From DASYML01 sp036399835 (GTDB lineage: Bacteria > Acidobacteriota > Blastocatellia > Pyrinomonadales > Pyrinomonadaceae): a DNA stretch of 52,554 bases. Made by a program: the position numbers and the translations under genes. Location: positions 1-52,554 of the forward strand of contig DASWMI010000041.1 in NCBI GenBank assembly GCA_036399835.1, read 5' to 3'. Within the stretch, counting starts at the first letter, position 1; each line of letters starts with the position of its first letter. Below, in pieces: positions 31,708-39,238 of this stretch. The notes beneath the pieces were generated by a model. The model saw only the letters and a list, made by a program, of their open reading frames with translations. It was not told the DNA's origin and did not search any database.

Positions 31708-32940
31708 TTAAGGGGAGATTCGCTGTACCGTCGGGTGTCTTCCCATAGCTGAGAGAAGCGGTGATTTATCCTTCCTCTTACGGAACACGTCGCCTTTGCC
31801 CAAGCATCTGGAGATGTTCTTCTGGCAGAGGGTCTCGCCTGTTCGGTTGAGATGAGTGATGGCTGAAAGAATCTCCTGATTCGACGGAGTGTAGGAAATC
31901 CGGTAAAGATGGTCGTGAATGATGCTCCAGTACCAGAAGGGTGGCTCTGCCATGTCGCGCAGTAGTGCCGCGCTCCATACCTTGTGAGTAAGACAGAGGC
32001 GAATGAATCGCTGCGGCCAGTCGTCCAACAGGTAGCGTGCCATATCAAGGAGCTTTCGCCGATCCATTATATTCAGGTGCTCAATTCCGTGGGCGCTTGT
32101 GGTCAGGGTGGGCAGCGGCCTCTCAATGTTCAACTCGCGGCTCACAGCCTCGCGCAGACTCATTGCTCGCTTCCCCGTAGCACACACTTTCATCAACTGG
32201 TGAAGCACGATGAAGTAAAAGTGTGAATAAACGACGCCGTATCCTTTCACTCTCGTCCAGCCTCGCCCCATCATCCTTGTTAGAGACCTCTGGAACTCAA
32301 GAACGCGACGATCCGCAAGGCTCTCTACCATGCTAACGGGCGTATCTTTAAGGTCAGAGCGGCAGGCATGACAGACCGTGATTGATTCGGCCAGCAACTT
32401 GCGCCTGTCTCCCAGTTCATTCCGGTGGAAGTTGACAGGAGAGCCGCACTGCTGGCAGCGGTCGAAGAGCGGAACATTATGCTGTTCGCAGAAGATGACG
32501 AAAGCCAAGCGCCACGAGCGCCGGTAATACGGCTCTTTATCTTCGGCGAGGCAGCGCGGGCAGAACTGCAAGCCGTATCTCGTCCGGGTGCGATGATAGA
32601 CTCCGACCGGCATAATCCATGGCGTGTTGCCGTAAGGATTGTGCTTCTCGTAAAGGCGTCCCTCGTAATCCGAGAGCGTCGTGTGGACTACAGAAGCAAA
32701 CGATGTGGCGGTCTTTTCGGCCAGTACGCTCAGAAAAGCTTTGTCAGCGCACTTATCAATGTCCCGATTCCATATCTGCTTGCGGCGCGACCATGCGAGC
32801 GAACAGAAGGTGTGAAGTTTCAAGGCGTGCGACATCGCCAGGCGCACCAGCCACGAGGACAAAAGCTCATCCCCTTTCGGCTTGGTGTGTGCAGGCCACA
32901 GTTTACCCGACAGACCATTACTATTTGCCCGGCTTCGCAT
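31708..32940 (-). CDS. tniQ: TniQ/TnsD-family target-selection protein
   Basis: A 410-aa TniQ-family protein, which links a DNA target to the TnsC/TniB ATPase. The N-terminal family signature is LLSSWLVRLAMSHALKLHTFCSLAW. A Cys-rich zinc region (about 128-185) has CPRC, then FCEQHNVPLFDRCQQCG, then CHAC. The remainder is a helical target-binding region. Its ATG lies inside the 3' end of tnsC (20-nt overlap), so translation is coupled. With the element in comM at the Gly-codon run, this is the best candidate for the factor that recognises comM. About 400 aa is between short TniQ and full TnsD. Confidence 0.88.
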   Translation of the reverse strand: MRSRANSNGLSGKLWPAHTKPKGDELLSSWLVRLAMSHALKLHTFCSLAWSRRKQIWNRDIDKCADKAFLSVLAEKTATSFASVVHTTLSDYEGRLYEKHNPYGNTPWIMPVGVYHRTRTRYGLQFCPRCLAEDKEPYYRRSWRLAFVIFCEQHNVPLFDRCQQCGSPVNFHRNELGDRRKLLAESITVCHACRSDLKDTPVSMVESLADRRVLEFQRSLTRMMGRGWTRVKGYGVVYSHFYFIVLHQLMKVCATGKRAMSLREAVSRELNIERPLPTLTTSAHGIEHLNIMDRRKLLDMARYLLDDWPQRFIRLCLTHKVWSAALLRDMAEPPFWYWSIIHDHLYRISYTPSNQEILSAITHLNRTGETLCQKNISRCLGKGDVFRKRKDKSPLLSAMGRHPTVQRISP

Positions 32941-33829
32941 ATCCGCTGCGCTTTGAAGGCGGTATCCACTTAATGGAATTGAGCAACTGGACGATGATCC
33001 GCTCCTCGCCGCTCTTGACGGCTTTGACCGCCGCCGTAATCAGAATGGTTGAGAGTTCGCCGATGAGTCCCTCGCTCATCGCAAGCAGCTTGTTGGCGAT
33101 CTCGTCGTCAGTCAGGTTCGATGGCTTCTTGAGCGGTAGTATCCGCTCAAAGCTGCTCAGTAGCCGCAGATACTCTTCGCCCATCTGCCAGCGCGGAAGT
33201 TCTGCTGGTTCAAAACGATTTGCCATCTCAGGTGCCGTCCTTAAAGCTACCAAGGCGTCCTTCGTGCCGACGCCGACAATCGGGATTTGCAGCTCGTTAC
33301 CGAGATACTTGATAGTGTTGAGGAAGTGGCGCTGTTTGTTGAGATTCCCCGCAATGAGATTATGAATCTCATCCAGGATGAGCAGCTTGAGCTTAATGCG
33401 CCGTAGCATCTTGATGGTCTGGAACTGCTTCTTGTCTGGACGGTCGCTCGCTTTATAGGGCGAGTAGATGGCCTCCAGAACGGCGTTGTAGAAGCGCCCC
33501 TCGTCCGGCACGGGCGGGCATTGGATTAAGAGCACGGGAACTACAGCGCCCTCTCCGGCGGGATTGTCGTAAGCTGGATGCTTGGAGTGAAAGCGGTTGA
33601 CGATCATCGTCTTGCCGTTGTTCGTGTCCCCGTAAATGAGGAGGTTCGGCATCCGGTGCGTCTTCGGATGGGTCAACAGGTTTTCCATCTTGTCGAGGAT
33701 TTCTTCGGCCCTCGTGTACTTGATCCAGCGCGCTTTCCGAATGCGCTGGATGCGCTCCTCTAAGGGAAGCTTGAGAGCTTCTTTGGCACTATCGCCCAAG
33801 TGCGTGTACTCATCATCGTTGTTTTCCAT
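32921..33829 (-). CDS. tnsC: TnsC/TniB-type AAA+ transposition ATPase
   Basis: A 302-aa AAA+ ATPase of the TniB type, shorter than Tn7 TnsC (about 555 aa). Walker A is GDTNNGKT (67-74) and Walker B is LLILDE (149-154), followed by IHNLIAG. GVGTKDAL and MANRFEPAELPRW are also typical of TniB. It should assemble on target DNA and bridge TniQ to TnsA/TnsB. GGAGG lies about 12 nt before the ATG. It overlaps the exonuclease gene by 17 nt and tniQ by 20 nt, so these three form a tight operon. Confidence 0.92.
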   Translation of the reverse strand: MENNDDEYTHLGDSAKEALKLPLEERIQRIRKARWIKYTRAEEILDKMENLLTHPKTHRMPNLLIYGDTNNGKTMIVNRFHSKHPAYDNPAGEGAVVPVLLIQCPPVPDEGRFYNAVLEAIYSPYKASDRPDKKQFQTIKMLRRIKLKLLILDEIHNLIAGNLNKQRHFLNTIKYLGNELQIPIVGVGTKDALVALRTAPEMANRFEPAELPRWQMGEEYLRLLSSFERILPLKKPSNLTDDEIANKLLAMSEGLIGELSTILITAAVKAVKSGEERIIVQLLNSIKWIPPSKRSGYAKPGK

Positions 33830-34565
33830 GATTCCAAATAACCTCCTCCGGCTCCGGGCCTTCGGGAAAGATCATGCGGTAGAAAATAGAGCGAACCATC
33901 TGCACGTCCCGCACGCAATACTCCGCTATCAGGTCGTGATTGCCCGCTAGAAATTCGTCGTAGATGCGGCTGCCGTCCATACCATCTGTTTTGGTGATGC
34001 CGACCTTCAGTATCTCGGCCAGTTCCGAGAGCGAGATGTAAGCGGCGTGCGGATTCCAGTGCGCCCACTCCCGCATCGTGTCGTAGATGGGGGCGCTCCT
34101 GTAGCGCGCAAAACTCAGAAGGACGCTGGGATGAATTCGATTGATGCGTGAGCGCTTGTAAAGGAACGGTAGGTCAAAGTCCATGACGTTGTGGCCGATG
34201 ATGAGATCGCGGGCCACATTGAAATCATCCAACATTTTCCAGAAGGAACGCAAGGTGCGGGGCTCGTCCAGATGAAACCGCCCCGAAGGTCGTTCGCGTC
34301 CCAGCAGCCCGCAATGGACAATGTGCCAGTCGTGTTCGACGATCATCCCGATGGTTAGCACGCGTCCGTACTCGGCATGAAGGGCAAGTAGGCGGTACTG
34401 CTCTTCGGTGCAGGCTTGTTGTTCTTCTTGGTCTGCTGTCTGCTCATTGAATAATGTGGAGTTGCGCTTGCGACACAGTTTCCTAACGGTCTCTGGTTTA
34501 ATCAGAGAGCGCCACTCCTCTGGTGGAGGCACCGATTCGACATCGAAGAAGATTCGCCTGAGCAT
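33813..34565 (-). CDS. PolB-type DEDD 3'-5' exonuclease in the transposition operon
   Basis: A 250-aa predicted 3'-5' exonuclease of the DnaQ-like superfamily, closest to family-B polymerase proofreading domains (predicted-exonuclease group PF10108). All motifs are present: ExoI with D8 and E10 (FFDVES), ExoII N126-x3-F130-D131 (HNVMDFDLPF), and ExoIII Y216-x3-D220 (YCVRD). No polymerase domain is attached. The stop overlaps tnsC by 17 nt, so the enzyme is co-translated with tnsC and tniQ. Upstream, AAAGGG precedes the ATG, and a 14-bp palindrome covers the leader. It is not a standard Tn7 component. Possible roles are end processing, gap repair after insertion, or access to replication forks. 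Confidence 0.88.
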   Translation of the reverse strand: MLRRIFFDVESVPPPEEWRSLIKPETVRKLCRKRNSTLFNEQTADQEEQQACTEEQYRLLALHAEYGRVLTIGMIVEHDWHIVHCGLLGRERPSGRFHLDEPRTLRSFWKMLDDFNVARDLIIGHNVMDFDLPFLYKRSRINRIHPSVLLSFARYRSAPIYDTMREWAHWNPHAAYISLSELAEILKVGITKTDGMDGSRIYDEFLAGNHDLIAEYCVRDVQMVRSIFYRMIFPEGPEPEEVIWNHGKQR

Positions 34566-34578
34566 CTGGACACCCTTT

Positions 34579-34592
34579 TACCTGTACAGGTA
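34579..34592. promoter_or_regulatory. Perfect 14-bp palindrome before the exonuclease-tnsC-tniQ operon
   Basis: TACCTGTACAGGTA, 13 bp upstream of the exonuclease ATG and overlapping the probable ribosome-site edge. It is in the divergent region shared with a small Xre regulator and is therefore a likely operator. Confidence 0.6.
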
Positions 34593-34668
34593 GACTTCGA
34601 TGGTTGAGGGTTTAACGCTGTTTTGAGCGTTGTACGTTGTCCTATGCGTGAAACGGGAGGGCCGCATC

Positions 34669-34687
34669 TTAGCCCAAAATGGGCTAA
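34669..34687. promoter_or_regulatory. Inverted repeat in the xre/exonuclease divergent region
   Basis: TTAGCCCA-AAA-TGGGCTAA, perfect 8-bp arms, 66 bp before the xre ATG. A second candidate operator. Confidence 0.5.
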
Positions 34688-34753
34688 AAGAAAAGAGTTT
34701 TTTTGATAGCGATTACTGCTGTTTCAGGGGCTTAAAATCTCCCGACGAAAGCC

Positions 34754-34987
34754 ATGAAATCAGATTCCGATGACATTTATGAGCGGCTGGGGTCGCTGTT
34801 GGTAGAGAAACGAAAGAAGAGCGGCCTGTCACAGCAGGAGGTGGCCGACAGGCTGGGCCGCCCTCAAACCTACGTTTCGAAATGCGAGCTTGGTACGCGT
34901 CGGATGGATGTGGTTGAGTTCCTCAAGATGGCGGACGTCGTTGGCTTCGATCCCGCCGCGCTGATCAGGAAGCTCAAGGCCGGTTAG
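34754..34987 (+). CDS. Small Xre-family regulator, probable switch for the transposition operon
   Basis: A 77-aa protein consisting of one Cro/CI helix-turn-helix (LLVEKRKKSGLSQQEVADRLGRPQTYVSKCELGTRRMDVVEF), similar in size to restriction-modification controller proteins. It is divergent from the exonuclease-tnsC-tniQ operon, and two palindromes lie in the shared 188-bp region. It most likely represses or times expression of both itself and the operon. This is inference from arrangement. Confidence 0.8.
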   Translation: MKSDSDDIYERLGSLLVEKRKKSGLSQQEVADRLGRPQTYVSKCELGTRRMDVVEFLKMADVVGFDPAALIRKLKAG

Positions 34988-35089
34988 TTTCAATTCCAAA
35001 TCGTGCTTATCGATTCTACGTGCGCTGCTCTTTCCCAAGTTAAGATGTTAGCGCAATTGAAGTTCATCTACTTTATTAAGACCTCTGCC

Positions 35090-35133
35090 GGCTTTGCCTC
35101 AAAAGTCTGCGGAAAGTGGACTTTTGAGGCAAA
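35090..35133 (+). repeat. 44-bp palindromic inverted repeat, left
   Basis: A 15-bp perfect stem (35093-35107 with 35119-35133) and an 11-nt loop. The whole unit is about 93 percent identical to the reverse complement of 36360-36404. Confidence 0.8.
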
Positions 35134-35201
35134 GATAGAACAAAAAAGACTGAAAACCGAAGTTTCGTAACAGTCTCTTTTCTTGCGGAAGAATATAAGA
35201 A

Positions 35202-36347
35202 ATGTTTGAGTCAATTAAGATAATCTTAGCACTGATTGGAGCCTTAGTTACCATTGTCGCCGGAGTTCTGACAATCCTTAGAATCTTACGAAAAAAGGAA
35301 ATCTTCCTGCCCAATCTTAGACTCTCAATTCCTTGGATGGACTGGCCTCAAGATTTGCCGAAAAAAAGTCGCAAGCTGAAGCCTTCAATAGTCGTCATAG
35401 CACCGGAGAAGAAGCTCAATAATCCGATTATTTATCCATTACTTTTAGGTCTGGAAGTCCCGGCGAAAGGGGAGGCCATCAAAAATGTCAGAATAATGCT
35501 TGAATACAATCAGGCTTACCTAATTGACAATCCGATGCTGGAGGAAATAGTTCAATTTGAGCCTTCAATAATCAAAACCGACCTGAGAGCGAAAGAAATT
35601 AAAGTAATGGTTCCATCAATGACAAAAGACGAAGTCAAAAAGCATTTAGAGCAACGAGAAGTTGCAGTCATCGGAGACCAAGCACAAGTAGTCTATGAAA
35701 TCCCTCTGCTCCGAAAAGGCGAAAAGCTTGTTTGTCAAGACTTTATTCTTCTTCCTGGATTGAAAAAACCGGACCCATTTCAGAATCATCCGGGCGGATT
35801 CCAGAACATCTTAAAACTTATGCAAAAGATGCGTAATTTAAACGACTATTTCTTAGTAAATATTTGGATTCACGCAGAGAACCATCCCGAAATAAAAACC
35901 AGCGTTGCCGTTTTAAATTTGGTCCGAAAAACAGGGTATCAAGAGAGTTTACGGGATTTCGTCACATGCTTGTGGTTCGGGGAGTTTCCCAAGCCGGGGC
36001 GTTATTTTACCGGTGGTTTCCTCAATAATTGGATCTTAAAAAAACTGAATTACACAGGAAGATTAAATTCAAAAATCACAAAAGTAGAGATGGGAATTAT
36101 CTATGGATTTAAAAATCGTCAAATAAGAACAATGGCAAGACGAACATTTTCATTGTTCCCAATCGAGGATACGGATTGCGAAATTTTTACCTTTGAAACC
36201 CCGAATTGCGATTATTATAATCTGCCGTCGAGTGTAACGAACTTTTCTACCATGTGGTCTTGGTTAGGACTTCCTAAAAAACCAACATTTCGCGCGAAAC
36301 AAAAGGCAGCAGAATTAAAAGGAAATGAAGGCAATAAACGAATTTAA
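35202..36347 (+). CDS. Single-pass membrane protein bracketed by inverted repeats
   Basis: A 381-aa protein, not recognised. One N-terminal transmembrane segment (about 7-29, IILALIGALVTIVAGVLTIL) is followed by a basic stop (RKK), so the roughly 350-residue remainder is probably cytoplasmic. No catalytic motif is evident. It is AT-rich relative to the host. The gene is alone between two 44-bp palindromic repeats in inverted orientation, which suggests that it moved as one unit into the space between tnsB and the tnsC operon. Confidence 0.6.
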   Translation: MFESIKIILALIGALVTIVAGVLTILRILRKKEIFLPNLRLSIPWMDWPQDLPKKSRKLKPSIVVIAPEKKLNNPIIYPLLLGLEVPAKGEAIKNVRIMLEYNQAYLIDNPMLEEIVQFEPSIIKTDLRAKEIKVMVPSMTKDEVKKHLEQREVAVIGDQAQVVYEIPLLRKGEKLVCQDFILLPGLKKPDPFQNHPGGFQNILKLMQKMRNLNDYFLVNIWIHAENHPEIKTSVAVLNLVRKTGYQESLRDFVTCLWFGEFPKPGRYFTGGFLNNWILKKLNYTGRLNSKITKVEMGIIYGFKNRQIRTMARRTFSLFPIEDTDCEIFTFETPNCDYYNLPSSVTNFSTMWSWLGLPKKPTFRAKQKAAELKGNEGNKRI

Positions 36348-36359
36348 ATAATTAACGGT

Positions 36360-36404
36360 TTTGCCTCAAAAATCCACTTTTCCACAGACTTTTGAGGCAA
36401 AGCC
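36360..36404 (-). repeat. 44-bp palindromic inverted repeat, right
   Basis: Reverse complement matches 35090-35133 with two substitutions and one extra base, mostly in the loop. Starts 12 bp after the stop codon of the bracketed gene. Confidence 0.8.
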
Positions 36405-36429
36405 CGTTAAACTTATAAGGATTCGTTGC

Positions 36430-36717
36430 ATGCTATATCCATCGCTGGAAAAGAAATTGCGTAGCGTCAGACACGCTTTCGAGACAGCTACAAGTGAGAA
36501 CATCATTGAACTGGGGAAAGAGTATCTTGCGTTACTCGAAGAGCATCACAGCAAGCTTTTAGGGCATCCCGGCGCACCAGGGGGCGGCCTCCAACCGGCT
36601 TCCTCCTCTTCCTATGAAATAGTCCATAACACCCAGGAAACAGTCCGAAATTTATTAACCCAGACTGAGCAAGAACGCGGCAGAGTCGAGACAATCTTGA
36701 ATCCTTTATTGAGATGA
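36430..36717 (+). CDS. Small hypothetical protein (first of overlapping pair)
   Basis: A 95-aa helical, charged protein (LEKKLRSVRHAFETATSENIIELGKEYL...). The ATG at 36430 is preferred because a longer reading runs through the palindromic repeat. The last bases overlap the next gene (ATGA at 36714-36717), so the two are coupled. No family recognised. Confidence 0.5.
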   Translation: MLYPSLEKKLRSVRHAFETATSENIIELGKEYLALLEEHHSKLLGHPGAPGGGLQPASSSSYEIVHNTQETVRNLLTQTEQERGRVETILNPLLR

Positions 36718-36902
36718 CTATCGGTGAGGCGATGGAGACACTCAATAACCAAAAATATAAAGGGCGTAATAGTTGGCAGTTCGGGGTAGGGGGAATTACA
36801 GATGGGATTGGCAATACATTGAGCCTGCAAGAAGCTGTAGATGTAGCCAGCCTTCTGCGGCGTGAAGAATATATTGCTCAGAAAAAACGTCCGGCAGAGT
36901 AA
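36714..36902 (+). CDS. Small hypothetical protein (second of overlapping pair)
   Basis: A 62-aa protein starting in the ATGA overlap with the upstream gene. It contains a Gly-rich stretch (FGVGGITDGIGNTLS) and a helical, charged end. No family recognised. The overlapping pair has the size and layout of a toxin-antitoxin or small two-subunit system, but no motif supports that. Confidence 0.45.
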   Translation: MTIGEAMETLNNQKYKGRNSWQFGVGGITDGIGNTLSLQEAVDVASLLRREEYIAQKKRPAE

Positions 36903-37009
36903 TATCCGAAGCGCCGTCAGCGCTTCCTCCTCTCAGTATTGACCTCGATAAGAATCTAGCGTATAAGCGGGTTGCTGTTTCATTCTCTTATCCTCAGAGG
37001 AGAGCCCCG

Positions 37010-37648
37010 GTGAAGCGAACCTCTGTTCTTACATTATTTAGTCCTGCTTCGCTTAATATTAGATCGCAGGTTATAGCTAGTGCCCTACTATTGTTCGTGG
37101 GACTGCTGGCTTTGCCTCACATTTCTCGCGCAGGACAAATTCCTCTTCTTCAATCAAAGAATGCAGACAGTAAGAAGGGCCAAAAGTCTGGAAGAATTCT
37201 GCTTTTGATAGATGAGCCCGTTAGCGGTGCATCTGTCGGAGCAGGCTCAATGTCCCGGGCACTGTCCCAAAAGCTAGCTGGTGCCGACCTTAGCGTAACT
37301 TCTATCTCAGAACTAAATGAAAAGGATGCAACACGGGTCAGACGGGCGATTGAGAAACTACTACAAGGGGATCGAAAGGCGGGCAGTTCGATTCCGTTTG
37401 CAGTAATCATTATGGGGAAAATCTCAGCAACGGCTGTTGATCCTTTCAGCGAGTTATACGTGGCAGAGGCAAATGGAATTATCAAGTCTATTGACGTTAG
37501 TAATGGCAAAACCATAGCTCTCGAAAACATCTCTGCTGTTCGCGGTTTTGGAAACGCACAAGAGCAAGCCTCGAAGAACGCGTTGAAGACAGCTACAGAA
37601 AAGATTTCTGAACAGTTCATCAAGCAAACTTCCGCCGCCGCTCGCTAA
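37010..37648 (+). CDS. Secreted or membrane-anchored protein, partner of FlgO-like protein
   Basis: A 212-aa protein with a signal-like N-terminus (about 18-42, VIASALLLFVGLLALPHISRAG). The mature part, GRILLLIDEPVSG...LSVTSISEL...PFAVIIMGKISATAVDP, has alternating beta strands and helices that look like the FlgO/CsgG/LpoB-type fold found in the next gene. GTG start with AGAGGAG upstream. It is separated by 34 bp from the downstream gene and reads the same way, so the two are probably one transcription unit. Confidence 0.55.
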   Translation: MKRTSVLTLFSPASLNIRSQVIASALLLFVGLLALPHISRAGQIPLLQSKNADSKKGQKSGRILLLIDEPVSGASVGAGSMSRALSQKLAGADLSVTSISELNEKDATRVRRAIEKLLQGDRKAGSSIPFAVIIMGKISATAVDPFSELYVAEANGIIKSIDVSNGKTIALENISAVRGFGNAQEQASKNALKTATEKISEQFIKQTSAAAR

Positions 37649-37682
37649 GTTCAAGGACTAAAAACTGTTGTTAAGGTGATAT

Positions 37683-39203
37683 ATGAGAAGAATACTGCAC
37701 GTTTTATTTCTTGTTTTAACCATCTTCGCAGTGACCGCAGCCGCTCAACGACAGAGGCCTTCGCGTCGCCCTCTTCCTGCCCCAGTGCCTTCACCGACGA
37801 CTGCCACTGGGCCACCGGAAATCGCTTCCAGCCAGCAAAGTAATCTCACGCAACAGGTGGAGGATTTAAGTCGGCAAATCGAAAGCGGAATGACTAACAA
37901 TCAAAAGAGGACAATCGCCGTCGTCGAATTTGTCGACCTAAACGGTAATGTCACCAATTTCGGGCGGTTCCTAGCAGAGGAATTAATTACACGTCTTTAT
38001 CAGAAGAAATTTAAGGTAATTGAGCGTCAACTTCTCAATAGAGTGATAACTGAACAAAAGCTCAGTTTAACGGGGGCTGTAGATCCATCTTCAGCGCAGA
38101 AATTGGGGAAGATTCTTGGCGTTGATGCAATCGTGTCTGGCACGATCACTGACCTTGTTAAGAATCTAAGAGTGAATTCACGTTTAATTAGTACAGAAAC
38201 GGGTGAGGTGTTTTCTGTAGCCTCAACCACAATTGCCAAAGACGAATCGGTAGTAGCCTTAATGAGCGAAGGAACAAAATCTAATGTCCCTTCGGGGACA
38301 CCCTCTAGCGCTAAGTCTAATGTACCTCAACCGCCGAGAGTGCGCCCCAACTATTCTCAAAAAATTGACGTTTCGTTTTACACCGTCGAACTTAAGCAAT
38401 GCAAAAAATCAAATACGAGCATAATCTGTGAATTCGTAATTACAAACAATGACCAAGATAGACAGTTCTACATCTATAATGGCCTTACCTTATACGATGA
38501 TTTTGGCAATGAAGCCCGCCTCAATGAGATTGTAATTGCAAATAGATATAATTCAGCAGTGTTGGTTTCAGGGGTTCCCGTTAAAGCGAGACTGACATTT
38601 GAAGGGGTCTCCCCTCAAGCCACAAAGATTACACTACTTAATTTTAACGGGTTCTCTAACCCAGGTAACGAGTTCAAATCCCAGTTCCGGAATGTCCCCT
38701 TGGTTGGTACTGTTAGCGCGGTTAATTCTGATCCTTTACAGGAATCAAATTCGACTGAGCCTACCCAAGATGCCTCAAGCTTAACCACTTCTGTTACGAA
38801 TCCATCTTCATCTAAAAGTGGAGAAAAGACTTTTACCGTATATCCAAACGGCCAATGGATAGACACCGGCATAGATGTTGAGCCAGGCATGAGTTTAGAA
38901 GTTGCAGCCAGTGGAACAATTTCCACTAGGGGAAGCAGCCCGATAGAGGCTACCGTTGGAACAATCGTCAGCAATATTTTGAAAGCACCCCGCTCAACAC
39001 AACCAGTGCGCCGTAGTGCTGGCCCAAGTGCGCTGCTCGCCAAACTCCGTTACAACCGAGGTGGAGAATCAAACACGGTATCAGTCGGGGTGAAAAATAC
39101 TTTCACCATTGAGCAGGGAGAATATGGCCGTTTGTTATTTGGAGTAGATAGAAGATATTCAGAGTATAGTAATGGGTCTTTCACCGTTAAAGTTCGTTGG
39201 TGA
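37683..39203 (+). CDS. Secreted FlgO/CsgG-like protein with C-terminal lectin-like domain
   Basis: A 506-aa exported protein. Signal peptide at about 1-21 (ending AAAQ), a Pro-rich linker, then a FlgO/CsgG-like domain at about 74-190 (TIAVVEFVDLNG, FLAEELITRLYQKKFKVIERQLL, LGVDAIVSGTITD). A middle region follows. The C-terminal 120 residues (VYPNGQWIDTGIDVEPGMSL...) resemble PA-I/LecA-type galactose-binding lectins. AAGGTGAT precedes the ATG. It is convergent with tnsB (35-bp gap). An envelope or surface role is likely; why a transposon carries it is unclear. Confidence 0.65.
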   Translation: MRRILHVLFLVLTIFAVTAAAQRQRPSRRPLPAPVPSPTTATGPPEIASSQQSNLTQQVEDLSRQIESGMTNNQKRTIAVVEFVDLNGNVTNFGRFLAEELITRLYQKKFKVIERQLLNRVITEQKLSLTGAVDPSSAQKLGKILGVDAIVSGTITDLVKNLRVNSRLISTETGEVFSVASTTIAKDESVVALMSEGTKSNVPSGTPSSAKSNVPQPPRVRPNYSQKIDVSFYTVELKQCKKSNTSIICEFVITNNDQDRQFYIYNGLTLYDDFGNEARLNEIVIANRYNSAVLVSGVPVKARLTFEGVSPQATKITLLNFNGFSNPGNEFKSQFRNVPLVGTVSAVNSDPLQESNSTEPTQDASSLTTSVTNPSSSKSGEKTFTVYPNGQWIDTGIDVEPGMSLEVAASGTISTRGSSPIEATVGTIVSNILKAPRSTQPVRRSAGPSALLAKLRYNRGGESNTVSVGVKNTFTIEQGEYGRLLFGVDRRYSEYSNGSFTVKVRW

Positions 39204-39238
39204 ACCGGATATTATTCACACAATATAGTGCCGATAGA

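Noticed and set aside
36350..36412. Integron attC site (TTAACGG ... GTTAAAC around a hairpin)
   Set aside because: The right core fits GTTRRRY, but the partner hairpin at 35090 lacks core sites and is inverted, and no integron integrase is present.
36430..36902. Toxin-antitoxin pair
   Set aside because: Size and overlap fit, but no toxin or antitoxin motif is recognisable.
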